DNA from: Demequina oxidasica
GTDB lineage: Bacteria; Actinomycetota; Actinomycetes; Actinomycetales; Demequinaceae
Assembly (NCBI RefSeq): GCF_000975115.1
Contig: NZ_BBRE01000002.1
Location: forward strand, 1 to 64,000
Direction: 5' to 3'
DNA: 64,000 bases
Positions 35,261 through 43,592 of this stretch are shown here, piece by piece; positions within the stretch are counted from its first letter, which is position 1, and every line of letters starts with the position of its first letter. The translations under genes were made by a program, and so were the position numbers. A model generated the notes under the pieces. That model made no database searches. It saw nothing but the letters and a program-made list of their open reading frames with translations, and had not been told where the DNA came from.

Positions 35261-35626
35261 ATGAGATGGATCGGTGCACTTACTCTCTTCCTGGCGGAGC
35301 TCGTCATGTACTGGGCGTTCATGTCGCTGGGCCTCTACCTGGCTGACGGCGCCGCCGGCTGGGTACTCGGAATCGCACTTCTCGTCGCGGTAGCGGGTGC
35401 CTGGCGATTCTTCTTATCGCCCAAGGCGCTACGCAAGCTCGCCACCGCGCCGCGCATCGGGGTCAATGCCATCCTTTTACTCGCGGGCGCAGGCATTTTC
35501 TTCGAGATCGGGCAGACGACGCTCGGCATCATCCAGAGGATCGCAGCTCTAATCGGAATCCTCCTGACCACAATCTTGCCGCCTGAGATCTATGGCGCCG
35601 AGCCTGCAGACAAGGCGACCGCGTAG
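35261..35626 (+). CDS. YrdB-family (DUF2568) membrane protein
   Basis: 121 residues with three to four membrane segments; RWIGALTLFLAELVMYWAF, GWVLGIALLVAVAGAWRFFLSPKA and ILLLAGAGIFFEIGQTTLGI match the DUF2568/YrdB family of unknown function. ATG at 35261 gives the normal family length. The gene is divergent from the broken HNH gene and 24 bases before the second ilvE. Confidence 0.75.
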   Translation: MRWIGALTLFLAELVMYWAFMSLGLYLADGAAGWVLGIALLVAVAGAWRFFLSPKALRKLATAPRIGVNAILLLAGAGIFFEIGQTTLGIIQRIAALIGILLTTILPPEIYGAEPADKATA

Positions 35627-35650
35627 TACTTGCGCCGATAGGCTGGCCAG

Positions 35651-36751
35651 ATGGATAGCGCCGCACCGACCAGCACGTTCGACGTGCGCCACAACCCTTC
35701 CGCAGCCACCAATGACGAGCGCGAGGCCGCGATGGCCGCGCCCGCCTTCGGCGAGGTCTTCACGGACCACATGGCGCGAGCCACCTGGACGCAAGAAGGC
35801 GGCTGGGGAGACCGTCGCATCGAACCCCTGAACGACCTAGCTCTCCACCCGGGCGCCACCATCCTGCACTACGGACAGCAGGCATTCGAAGGTCTGAAAG
35901 CGTACGTCCACGAGGACGGATCGGTGTGGCTGTTCCGCCCGGAGGCGAACGCCGCCCGGTTGGCAGCATCGGCCGCCCGTATGGCTCTGCCCGCGGTAAG
36001 CGAGGAGGACTTCCTCGCCGCGATTGAAGCCCTGGTCGCGACCGACCGCGCCTGGGTGCCCAGCACCGCGGAATCCAGCCTCTACTTGCGCCCCTTGCTG
36101 ATTGGCACCGAGCCAACGCTCAATGTGCGGGGCTCGCGCCAGGTCGAGTTCCTGGTGATGGCGTGCCCAGTAGGTGCGTACTTCCCCCACGGCGTGAAGC
36201 CGGTGTCCATCTGGGTCGCGCAAGGCTATCACCGTGCGGGGCCAGGCGGCACGGGCACCGCCAAGAGCGCCGGCAATTACGCCGCGAGCCTGCTTCCGCA
36301 GCAGCAGGCACAGGACAACGGCTGCCAGCAGGTGCTGTTCCTGGATGCGCGTGAGGACAAGTACATCGAGGAGCTCGGCGGGATGAACGTGTTCATCGTG
36401 CACCGCGACGGCTCCGTGCTAACCCCTCGCCTCACCGGGACCATCTTGGAAGGCGTGACGCGGTCTTCGGTCATTACGTTGCTCGAGGAGTCCGGTCGCA
36501 CCGTCTCCGAGCGGGACGTGACGCTCGAGGAGTTGCGCGCGGGCATTGACTCTGGTGACGTCTCGGAGGTGTTCGCGTGCGGGACGGCGGCGGTCGTGAC
36601 CCCGCTGGGTAGCCTCAAGTCACCTGATTTCAACGTCGTAGTGGGGGATGGCTCCGCGGGCGACCTCACGATGGGGGTGCGTGAGGCGCTCACCGACATC
36701 TACTACGGCCGCGCCAAGGACACACACGGCTGGATGCGCCGCGTCGGCTGA
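35651..36751 (+). CDS. ilvE: Second branched-chain amino acid aminotransferase
   Basis: 366-residue fold type IV PLP aminotransferase, very similar to the enzyme at 25968 but without its N-terminal extension. Shared motifs: FGEVFTDHMARATW, LHYGQQAFEGLKAYV, SSLYLRPLLIGTEP, HGVKPVSIWVAQGYHRAGPGGTG, PLP lysine in AKSAGNYAASLLPQ, and FLDAREDKYIEELGGMNVF. AKCGGNY is changed to AKSAGNY at the active lysine. It is not in a branched-chain operon, so it may serve catabolism or a different keto acid (inference). Confidence 0.92.
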   Translation: MDSAAPTSTFDVRHNPSAATNDEREAAMAAPAFGEVFTDHMARATWTQEGGWGDRRIEPLNDLALHPGATILHYGQQAFEGLKAYVHEDGSVWLFRPEANAARLAASAARMALPAVSEEDFLAAIEALVATDRAWVPSTAESSLYLRPLLIGTEPTLNVRGSRQVEFLVMACPVGAYFPHGVKPVSIWVAQGYHRAGPGGTGTAKSAGNYAASLLPQQQAQDNGCQQVLFLDAREDKYIEELGGMNVFIVHRDGSVLTPRLTGTILEGVTRSSVITLLEESGRTVSERDVTLEELRAGIDSGDVSEVFACGTAAVVTPLGSLKSPDFNVVVGDGSAGDLTMGVREALTDIYYGRAKDTHGWMRRVG

Positions 36752-36767
36752 TTGATCTGCGCGCTGC

Positions 36768-37337
36768 CTAGCCACGGACGTCGTACACGAGCGTGACGTG
36801 CCCGCTCGGCTGGGGTTCGGTGGAGACGAGCGCAAGTTTTACGCGCTGCGATAGCGTGTCCGAGAACCCGAGCCCCGAGCCGATCAGTGCAGGCACGACG
36901 CGCAGCCGCAGGTGATCGACCACGCCGGCTTCGAGGAGCGCTTGGGACAGTTCCAGGCTGCCCCAAATGATGACGTCGCCCGCATAGGAGGATTTGAGGC
37001 GCTCCGCGACCTCGACGGGGTTGCCGCCCTCCACCGTCGCGGGCCCTAGCTCGCCCCATGGAGCCGAGTCCAGCGAGTTGGATAACACGTGCTTGGGGAG
37101 ACGGTTGATCGGCTCCGCGACGGTCTCGCTGGACGACTGCGGGGTGGGCCAATAGGAGGCGAACATTCTGTACGTGTTGGCGCCCAGCAGGATCGCGTCC
37201 ACGCCCTTGAGCATCTCGAGCTGCCCAGAGTCGTCGAGGTCGGGCCCAGACGCATCCTCGACGAACTGCATGCCGCCATCAGGCTCCGCCGCGAAACCGT
37301 CCGCGCTGACAATCTGCTCGATGATGAGTCGTCCCAT
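36768..37337 (-). CDS. Dihydrofolate reductase/RibD-like family protein
   Basis: 189 residues with the RibD C-terminal reductase fold: LIIEQIVSADGFAAEPDGGM, GVDAILLGANTYRMFASYWPT, DVIIWGSLELSQALLEAGVVDHLRLRVVPALIGSG. Such stand-alone proteins bind NADPH but usually lack a proven folate or pyrimidine substrate. Convergent with the second ilvE (16 bases between stops) and divergent from the hydrolase. Confidence 0.87.
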   Translation of the reverse strand: MGRLIIEQIVSADGFAAEPDGGMQFVEDASGPDLDDSGQLEMLKGVDAILLGANTYRMFASYWPTPQSSSETVAEPINRLPKHVLSNSLDSAPWGELGPATVEGGNPVEVAERLKSSYAGDVIIWGSLELSQALLEAGVVDHLRLRVVPALIGSGLGFSDTLSQRVKLALVSTEPQPSGHVTLVYDVRG

Positions 37338-37409
37338 ATTCGGACGTTAGCCGTATGGCCGATGCCCCGCAACCGCTCGCTTGTCGGCGTCAGTAGATAC
37401 GCTCGAAGC

Positions 37410-38297
37410 ATGTTCACGACGCACACCATCGAAGGTCCTGACGGGCGCACGCTTCAGTACTACGTCGCCAAAAACGACACGGCGGACGATGCTGTGGCGG
37501 GCTCAGCGATCCCGCTGATTTGGTTGCACGGGTCGCCCAACGTCGGCGAGCCGCCTCTGCCGCTGTACGACGCGGCCGCCGGCCACGGCATCGGGTGGAT
37601 TGGTTATGACCGGCCGGGGTACGGCGGCTCTGGCGAGAATGTGGGGCGCGATATCGCGTCCGCCGCCAGGGACGTGGAGGCCGTGGCTGATGATTTGGGT
37701 CTGGGGCGCTTCGCCGTCATGGGGCACTCAGGCGGGGGAGCGCATGCGCTGGCCTGTGCGGCGCTCTTGCCGGAACGCGTTGGAGCGGCTGTTGCGATTG
37801 CCGGTTTAGCGCCCTCCACCGACGAGGGACCGGAGCGTGCCGACAAACTGCGGATAGTGAAGGGATTGAGATCGGACGATGCCGCGGCCAGGGACGTTGC
37901 GATGACCGGGCGTGCTGGGCTCATCGAGGGCGACGGCGAGGACGAATTCGATATGAACGCGTTCTTTACGCCCGAGGACCAAGCGGCGCTCGCGGGGGAG
38001 TGGGATTGGTTCAACCACGTCGTGAAACTCGGCAACAAGAACGGCAACGGGCCGTTCGTGGATGACGAGCTGGCCGCGGCGAGCGACTGGGGCTTCGACG
38101 TGGGCGACATTCGCGTGCCGACGCTCATCATGCACGGAGTTGATGATCGGCTGGTGCCGGTTTCTAATGCGCGCTGGTTGGGAGCGCACGTTCCAGGTTC
38201 GCAACTGTGGCTGGGCGCGGGGGCCGGCCACATCACGGTGATGGACCGGTCAGCGGACGCCCTTGCTTGGGTCGCCCAAACTATGGCGGCGCGATAG
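37410..38297 (+). CDS. Alpha/beta hydrolase
   Basis: 295-residue serine hydrolase. The nucleophile elbow is MGHSGGGAHAL, the oxyanion segment LIWLHGSPNVGEPP, the acid is in MHGVDDRLVP and the His in AGHITVMD. The GYDRPGYGGS motif places it near proline-iminopeptidase-like and epoxide-hydrolase-like enzymes. ATG at 37410 begins FTTHTIEGPDGRTLQYYV; a longer in-frame reading back through the divergent gene is rejected. Substrate unknown. Confidence 0.88.
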   Translation: MFTTHTIEGPDGRTLQYYVAKNDTADDAVAGSAIPLIWLHGSPNVGEPPLPLYDAAAGHGIGWIGYDRPGYGGSGENVGRDIASAARDVEAVADDLGLGRFAVMGHSGGGAHALACAALLPERVGAAVAIAGLAPSTDEGPERADKLRIVKGLRSDDAAARDVAMTGRAGLIEGDGEDEFDMNAFFTPEDQAALAGEWDWFNHVVKLGNKNGNGPFVDDELAAASDWGFDVGDIRVPTLIMHGVDDRLVPVSNARWLGAHVPGSQLWLGAGAGHITVMDRSADALAWVAQTMAAR

Positions 38298-38373
38298 CGA
38301 GAGCGTCGCGCTCTCACCAGCCGCGGCATCGGCCGTGTGGAATGTCCTTGCTCTTGTGATGGTTGACGGTGAC

Positions 38374-39009
38374 ATGACAACAATCGGAATTATTGGCGCA
38401 GGCAACATTGGATCTAACTTCGCGAAGGCGGCGATTGCCAAGGGCTACGACGTGGTGATCAGCAACTCTCGTGGACCGGAGACGCTCGGCGACCTGATGA
38501 GCGAGCTCGGCGCGAAGGCGACCGCTGCGACGGCCGAGGACGCCGCTACGGCGGGGGATTTTGTTCTGGTAGCCGTCCCGCTGAAGAACTACCGCGAGGT
38601 GCCCGTCGATCCGCTGGTGGGCAAACTCGTGATCGACGCGAACAACTACTACTTTGAGCGCGACGGGCAGATTCCCGCGCTGGACAACAACGAAACCACC
38701 ACGGCGCAGATGCTCCAGGAACACCTTCCTGACTCGCACGTGGTGAAGGCGTTTAACAACATTCCGGCCAAGGACATCCCCACCGATGGGACCGCTACTG
38801 GAACCGAGAACCGTCGCGCGCTGCCCATTGCCGGGAACGACGCGAACGCGAAAGAGCGAGTGACAGCGTTGCTCGACGAATTCGGATTCGATGCCGTGGA
38901 CGTTGGCCCTCTCGAGGACAGCTGGCGCGTCGAGCGCGACCGTCCCGCCTATGTGGTGCGTTCCAACGCGGACGAGCTGCGCGACCGTATTGCCGAGGCT
39001 GTTCGCTAG
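38374..39009 (+). CDS. NADP-binding oxidoreductase of the F420-dependent NADP reductase type
   Basis: 211 residues with a Rossmann motif at the very N-terminus (TTIGIIGAGNIGSNFAKAAIAKGYDVVISNSRGPE), then VLVAVPLKN, KLVIDANNYYFERDG and VVKAFNNIPAKDI, the pattern of NADPH-dependent F420 reductase-like and proC-like proteins. ATG at 38374 puts the nucleotide motif at the start as in relatives; ATG at 38359 is possible. A small GAGAGCG/CGCTCTC hairpin follows the preceding hydrolase gene. Cofactor F420 use is not shown by sequence. Confidence 0.82.
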   Translation: MTTIGIIGAGNIGSNFAKAAIAKGYDVVISNSRGPETLGDLMSELGAKATAATAEDAATAGDFVLVAVPLKNYREVPVDPLVGKLVIDANNYYFERDGQIPALDNNETTTAQMLQEHLPDSHVVKAFNNIPAKDIPTDGTATGTENRRALPIAGNDANAKERVTALLDEFGFDAVDVGPLEDSWRVERDRPAYVVRSNADELRDRIAEAVR

Positions 39010-39041
39010 ATCCAGCTCGGAGCTTCGCTCAACTGAATTTG

Positions 39042-39081
39042 CGCGCCCACAATGGCCCCATCTCGGGTCATCGTGGGCGCG
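39042..39081. terminator. Bidirectional terminator between convergent genes
   Basis: CGCGCCCAC (39042-39050) pairs with GTGGGCGCG (39073-39081), and inside ATGGCCC pairs with GGGTCAT (one wobble), giving about 16 pairs. It lies between the convergent oxidoreductase and the MltG-like gene. Confidence 0.75.
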
Positions 39082-39108
39082 TATTTCGTCTCACTACAGT
39101 GAGGTGTT

Positions 39109-40179
39109 TTACTCCTCGTCGCTCGGCACGGCAGACCCGGCATACTCCGGGTTTGCCTTAACCCAGTCCTGAAGTTCTTGGACATTGGCGAGGTGCGTTT
39201 CAAAATCTGACGCGAACTTGGTCTCGCCAGTTTCGAGGTTGACGGTCACGAAGTACAGCGCGTCGCTGTTGGCGGGGTGGGCAGCGGCGTCGATTGCAGC
39301 GGGCGTGACTGACCCGATGGGTCCAGGGGGCAGACCGTCGTACAAGTACGTGTTGTACGGGGAGTCCGTGGCGCGCTCGTCGTCGGACGTGAATACGGCC
39401 TCTGAAGGTGATATGTACCTCACGGTCGAGTCGAGTTCGAGGCGCATCTCGTGCTTGAGGCGATTGTCGATCACGGCTGCGACCTTCGCGTAGTCGCTCT
39501 GGTTGCGAACTTCTTGTGTGATCAGCGATGCCTTGATGAGGGTCTCCTCATAGTCCGCTGGTGCCACGCCACTCGCCTTGAGGTTGGAGAGCGTGGAGCC
39601 GACTAGGTAATCCGCGAGTGACTGCGGGGTGGCGTCGGTCAGGTCGAACGCCTCTCCGATGCTGAGCCAACCCTCGTAGTTGCCGCCGGCCTGTGGGGGT
39701 AGCGCAGCGATCACTGCTGCACGGACTTCCTCCACGCTCACATTCAGGGACTTCGCCCCCAGCGCGAGGATGGTCTCGGCGTCTGTGCCCGGGGCGATGG
39801 TGCTGGTGTCCGCTGCCGCCGACTCGTCGCCGCCGACCTCGCCTTGCCGGTTGTCGTTCCCTGTCGTACTCACCTGAGGTGAGGGGCTGGTGTCCGGCGC
39901 CACAGCATCGTCCGGGTGGGCACTGGGGCTTGTGGAGGTCCCGGCGGGACCGATGCTCAAGGCGTCGCGACCTCCTACGGCCGATGCTGCGAAGACCAGC
40001 GCGCCAGCGGCAGCGACGCTGGTCACTCCGATTCCCGTGCCATAGACCGCGCGCTTGCGGGAGATGCTTCGTCGGATTTGCGCGCTGTCCGCGGAGGCGT
40101 AGTCGTGCCCGTGGGCGCGGTAGTCCGTGGCGCCCATCTGCTGGAGCGCGGCCAGGGTGTCGGTGATCTTCTCGCTCAT
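39109..40179 (-). CDS. MltG/YceG-like membrane protein coupled to a sigma factor
   Basis: 356 residues: cytoplasmic N-terminus of about 45, one membrane helix (about 45-68), a Ser/Thr/Pro-rich linker to about 130, then a YceG/MltG domain (about 132-335). The catalytic Glu region is LIKASLITQEVRNQSDYAKVAAVIDNRL (E223), followed by LELDSTVRYISPSEAV, SPYNTYLYDGLPPGPIGSVTPAAIDAAAHP and YFVTVNLETGETKFASDFETH. MltG cleaves nascent peptidoglycan strands. Its ATG overlaps the sigma stop (ATGA), so it is a candidate partner or regulator of that sigma factor rather than the housekeeping MltG. Confidence 0.85.
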   Translation of the reverse strand: MSEKITDTLAALQQMGATDYRAHGHDYASADSAQIRRSISRKRAVYGTGIGVTSVAAAGALVFAASAVGGRDALSIGPAGTSTSPSAHPDDAVAPDTSPSPQVSTTGNDNRQGEVGGDESAAADTSTIAPGTDAETILALGAKSLNVSVEEVRAAVIAALPPQAGGNYEGWLSIGEAFDLTDATPQSLADYLVGSTLSNLKASGVAPADYEETLIKASLITQEVRNQSDYAKVAAVIDNRLKHEMRLELDSTVRYISPSEAVFTSDDERATDSPYNTYLYDGLPPGPIGSVTPAAIDAAAHPANSDALYFVTVNLETGETKFASDFETHLANVQELQDWVKANPEYAGSAVPSDEE

Positions 40180-40730
40180 CGCTGTAATCCTCTCGAGGTG
40201 ACGTGCACTCGGGTGCCGCCTCCGCTAGATGCGTCGGCCAGGTCGCCGAGTTCGGGGTGAAGCTCGCGTAGCTTTTTGGTGGCGTCGGACAGGTAGCGTT
40301 TGACGCTGCCCTCTGCGAGGCCGAGTTCGCGCGCGACGCCGGCGACGGTGAGGTCGTCGAGGTAGCGCAGGGCGATGCAGGCGCGTTCTCGTGGCGAGAG
40401 CGTAAGGATGGCGCGCTGGAGTTCTATTGCTGTGTTGACTTGGTCGGACGGGTCGGGGTTGATGATGTCCGCATCCTTGTCCGTGGTGACGGGGCGGACG
40501 GCGGCGCGGCGCTTGCCGTCGATGAAGGCGCTCAGCATCGCGCGCTTGACGTAGGTGTGGGCCTGTTCGATGCTGCCGCCAGCCTTGCCGCGCGAGAAGG
40601 TGCGAATGAGGGCGTCCTGGACCAGGTCATCGGCTTCGTGACGGCTACCGGTGAGCATGTACGCGTATCCGAATAGGGCAGCGCCGCGCTCGCGCATGAC
40701 CGTGTCGAGTGTTGCCTTCCACGTGGTCAT
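40176..40730 (-). CDS. SigE-family ECF-like RNA polymerase sigma factor
   Basis: 184-residue alternative sigma factor: region 2 ALFGYAYMLTGSRHEADDLVQDALIRTFSR, region 4 LSPRERACIALRYLDDLTVAGVARELGLAEGSVKRYLSDATKKL. It is paralogous to the sigma factor at 18973 and has the same arrangement with a single-pass membrane protein overlapping its stop. Upstream (40731-40972) lies a 242-base gap shared with the divergent HNH gene in which I see no other gene. Confidence 0.92.
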   Translation of the reverse strand: MTTWKATLDTVMRERGAALFGYAYMLTGSRHEADDLVQDALIRTFSRGKAGGSIEQAHTYVKRAMLSAFIDGKRRAAVRPVTTDKDADIINPDPSDQVNTAIELQRAILTLSPRERACIALRYLDDLTVAGVARELGLAEGSVKRYLSDATKKLRELHPELGDLADASSGGGTRVHVTSRGLQR

Positions 40731-40972
40731 GAGGTCAGTCTCCTTTGGTGCATACCGGCTAATACGGATGGCGCGCCTGGAAACGTTGGGTGTGATGTGT
40801 TTGCGCTGGATTAATTGTTTGCTAGATGCGTTGGTTGCGTTTGTCGCTCGTGAGTCCGCCCCGCCCCAAACATCGTCATTGGCAGTTGTCCACAGGCTGT
40901 CATCGCTATCTGTTTGTCCACCATTGAAGCCGTTTAGTATCGTTTGTCAGACCTCAGTGATTGACTTATCTC

Positions 40973-42610
40973 ATGACCACAACCGTCGCCGATGCTCCCG
41001 CCGCCTTGGGCATTAAGGCTGCGGCGGATGCTGCTGTCGGGTCGGTTCTCGGTGCTGGTTCTAGTTCTGGGTCGCGAGTGCTTGAGCGCGTGCGGGCTCG
41101 AGTGGGAGAGGCGCGTGGCTGGGAAGGGGTGGACCTAAGTTCGTTGCCGGAGTCGGTGTTGTTGGAATCGAGTTCTGCGCTGGCTCAGATTGAGCGCGAA
41201 GTGAATGCCATGCACGCGGCCATCGCGCATCAGATTGCTCGCAGGTCGGATGCAGGGCCAGGGGGGCTTGCGCGGCGTCAGGGTTTTCAGTCGCCGGCCA
41301 AACTGATTGCGTCGCAGACAGGTGAGTCGACGGCGGAGGCACAGCGGCTGATCAATGTGGGAGATGCGCTCGCCGCGAAGATTCCTGAAGTGGACGGTGC
41401 GAGCGGTAGCGAGGTCGGACTGGGGAGTACGGAGACGGAAGCGAAGTGTTCAGCCGATGCACAGCGGCTGTCGCGACCAAAGTACGTCCACGTCTCGCTA
41501 GCAACCGGCGCGGGGAAGTTGAGCATCTCGTCGGGGAATCTCATCACCAACATGCTGGACCAAGTTGAGGCGGCGACGACGCCGGAGGTTCGGTTGGAGG
41601 CAGAGCGTGATCTGGTTGAGCGCGCGATGAGGCTCTCCTACGATCAACTGGCGCGTGCGGTGCGGCAAGCGGAGGCCTGGCTCGACCGAGAGCGCATCGA
41701 GCAGAGGCACCAGATGTTGCGCGACGAGAGGTACCTCACCATTCGCGAGGACCAGGCGGGTATGACTCTGATCTCGGGCAAACTGGATCCGGAGACGGCG
41801 GCGCCGGTGCGTGCAATGCTCGACGCGATGGTGGCGCACGGTCTGCGGGAACGGCGCGAGCAGGATCGACTCGCAGCGGATGTGCGCTCCGTGGGGCAGA
41901 TGCGCGTGGACGCGCTCGGAATCGCTGCGCGACATGTGCTGGGGTGCAAGTCGGAGAAGCTCCCGATGTCACCCACTGCCTTGGTGGTGCGAATGAACAT
42001 TGAAGACTTGCGTGCCGAGGTGGGAGTGGGTGAGGTCGACGGCTCGGGGCAACCGATTCCGGCCTCGGTAGTGCGCCGTATGGCGGCTGACGCAAACGTG
42101 ATTCCGGCGGTACTGGGCGGAGAGTCCGAGGTGCTCGAGCTCGGCCGGGAGCAACGCAGCTTTTCGGTCGGCCAACGTCGAGCACTGTTCGAGCGAGATG
42201 GGGGATGCGCCTTCTGTGGGGCTCCGCCGAGCTTCACCGAGGCGCATCACATTCGCTGGTGGGAGCGGGATGACGGGCCTACGGATCTTGAGAATGGGGT
42301 TCTGCTCTGTGTGCGATGTCATCATCTGATCCATAGAGATGGGTGGAGGATCGAGGCGACCGCGTCCACGGTTGAGTTCGTGCCGCCGGCAACGGTAGAT
42401 AAGAGCCGAGCGCCGAGGCCGGGTGGGCGTGCAATGTTTGATGGGCCGAGCGATTGGCGTGTGACCAGTAGCGCCCCAAGTGTCGGGCCGGCTAGGGGGC
42501 TGGGCGGTGACGTGGGAGGTGCTGACCCTGATGGTGCTGAGGCAGACAGTGTTCACGCGGCCGGCGCTGAAGATGTTCGTGCTGCAGGACTTATCCTGGA
42601 GCGACCATGA
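40973..42610 (+). CDS. DUF222 / 13E12-repeat HNH endonuclease-like protein
   Basis: 545 residues. The N-terminal two thirds is the DUF222 domain (LERVRARVGEARGWEGVDLSSLPESVLLES, then LARRQGFQSPAKLIASQTGESTAEAQRLINVG); the C-terminal HNH site is CAFCGAPPSFTEAHHIRWWERDDGPTDLENGVLLCVRCHHLIHRDGW with all Cys/His ligands present. This family is widespread and multicopy in actinobacteria and of unknown role, with links to mobile DNA suggested. ATG at 40973 is preferred over TTG at 40961. The tail after about 480 is low complexity. Its stop overlaps the next start (ATGA). Confidence 0.9.
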   Translation: MTTTVADAPAALGIKAAADAAVGSVLGAGSSSGSRVLERVRARVGEARGWEGVDLSSLPESVLLESSSALAQIEREVNAMHAAIAHQIARRSDAGPGGLARRQGFQSPAKLIASQTGESTAEAQRLINVGDALAAKIPEVDGASGSEVGLGSTETEAKCSADAQRLSRPKYVHVSLATGAGKLSISSGNLITNMLDQVEAATTPEVRLEAERDLVERAMRLSYDQLARAVRQAEAWLDRERIEQRHQMLRDERYLTIREDQAGMTLISGKLDPETAAPVRAMLDAMVAHGLRERREQDRLAADVRSVGQMRVDALGIAARHVLGCKSEKLPMSPTALVVRMNIEDLRAEVGVGEVDGSGQPIPASVVRRMAADANVIPAVLGGESEVLELGREQRSFSVGQRRALFERDGGCAFCGAPPSFTEAHHIRWWERDDGPTDLENGVLLCVRCHHLIHRDGWRIEATASTVEFVPPATVDKSRAPRPGGRAMFDGPSDWRVTSSAPSVGPARGLGGDVGGADPDGAEADSVHAAGAEDVRAAGLILERP

Positions 42611-43218
42611 GTACTGACCTGACCGCCTCCGGCTCGCGTGATGTGTTCGAGGGCGCCGGAGCCGACGCCGCGGGCCTCGACGGGGTCGATTCGGGTGTGA
42701 TGCCGGAATACATATTGACGCGCAAGAGGATGAAGCACCTGCGAATGACGGTCAAGGCGCCCCACGGAACCGTTCACGTGAGTGCACCGGTGCGCGCGAG
42801 GCAGCGCGACATCGATGCGTTTGTGATGAGCCGGCGGGACTGGATACTGAAGCAGCAGAAAGTGGCAGTGGAGATGCCCGTCCCGCTCACGGCGGGCCCC
42901 GAAGCCGAGCGGCTGCGCCGCGACATGCGCGAATCGGTACCGCCTTTGATGGAGTATTGGGCCGACCGCATGGGCCTAGAGATGCCGACTCTCACGCTGC
43001 GCCGCATGACGTCCCGTTGGGGCACGTGCAACTCTGTGAAGCGGCACGTGACACTGAACCTCGAGCTCGGTCGGCGCGATCCGGAGCTACTCGAGTACGT
43101 GATCGTGCACGAACTTGCGCACCTCTATGAGCCAAACCACTCCAAGCGGTTCTACGCAGTAATGGACAAGTACCTTCCAGACTGGCAAGAGAAGCGGAGG
43201 GAACTTAACCGGCGCTGA
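42607..43218 (+). CDS. YgjP-like (DUF45) metal-dependent hydrolase
   Basis: 203 residues. The core from PEYILTRKRMKHLRMTVKAPHGTVHVSAP through MTSRWGTCNSVKRHVTLNLELGRR to VIVHELAHLYEPNHSKRFYAVMDKYLPDW is the YgjP/SprT-type zinc protease-like family; HELAH gives two zinc His and the catalytic Glu, with the third ligand in NHSKRFY. ATG at 42607 overlaps the HNH gene stop by four bases, so both are probably cotranscribed. A disordered N-terminus of about 30 residues precedes the domain. Confidence 0.88.
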   Translation: MSTDLTASGSRDVFEGAGADAAGLDGVDSGVMPEYILTRKRMKHLRMTVKAPHGTVHVSAPVRARQRDIDAFVMSRRDWILKQQKVAVEMPVPLTAGPEAERLRRDMRESVPPLMEYWADRMGLEMPTLTLRRMTSRWGTCNSVKRHVTLNLELGRRDPELLEYVIVHELAHLYEPNHSKRFYAVMDKYLPDWQEKRRELNRR

Positions 43219-43262
43219 ACCGACCTTGATGACCCTTAGCGGTTCGCCCGCACATTCGACGC

Positions 43263-43517
43263 TTGCCGAGAAGGCTGCGGCTTTGCTTCACTCGCTCGGA
43301 CGTAACCGCCCACGAGCTGACGGTGACCAGCGACTCGCTGCAGTCACTGCGCTCATCTTCTCGCGCATCAAAGGGCACCGAGTTGCGCGTCAATGGTCAC
43401 CGAGCGGATCTCATCCCGGGTGAAGTATTTGAGTTGGTGATGGCTGTCGCGTCGGACGAGGGGCGCGAGGTCCGAGTCATGGCCGTCGTGCTGAGCGTGA
43501 TCCCGCGTGGAGGATGA
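43263..43517 (+). CDS. Doubtful small gene or frameshifted remnant
   Basis: A frame of 84 codons whose latter part (ELTVTSDSLQSLRSSS, VNGHRADLIPGEVFELVMAV, EVRVMAVVLSVIP) looks protein-like. The first 20 residues do not. A neighbouring frame from ATG 43229 reads MTLSGSPAHSTLAEKAAALL HSLG and runs into this one if one base is shifted near 43300, so the true gene may be a frameshifted relic of a small DNA-binding or antitoxin-type protein. No ribosome site, no family recognised. The 340 bases between the YgjP gene and the cimA leader otherwise hold only the leader promoter. Confidence 0.25.
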   Translation: MPRRLRLCFTRSDVTAHELTVTSDSLQSLRSSSRASKGTELRVNGHRADLIPGEVFELVMAVASDEGREVRVMAVVLSVIPRGG

Positions 43518-43522
43518 GAGCG

Positions 43523-43550
43523 TTGCAGGCCGGAGCATCGTCCCTGATGT
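43523..43550 (+). promoter_or_regulatory. Promoter of the citramalate synthase gene
   Basis: TTGCAG (43523-43528) and TGATGT (43545-43550) are 16 bases apart (17 if GATGTG is taken). The -10 ends six bases before the ATG of the leader peptide, so the transcript should begin at the ATG. Confidence 0.5.
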
Positions 43551-43556
43551 GCCACA

Positions 43557-43592
43557 ATGAAACCAATGAGCACCTTCATCATCATTCTGTAG
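43557..43592 (+). CDS. cimA leader peptide, isoleucine-rich (MKPMSTFIIIL)
   Basis: An 11-codon frame ending in Phe-Ile-Ile-Ile-Leu. A second ATG at 43566 would give MSTFIIIL. The three Ile codons fit a sensor of isoleucine supply for citramalate synthase, which makes the isoleucine precursor. No Shine-Dalgarno site; probably leaderless. Its stop codon touches the first arm of the following hairpin, as in the ilvB leader. Confidence 0.75.
   Translation: MKPMSTFIIIL

Noticed and set aside
34300-42610. Two HNH-type genes considered as a restriction-modification or defence island
   Set aside because: No methyltransferase or other defence gene is present between or beside them; one is a pseudogene and the other a DUF222 protein of unknown role.
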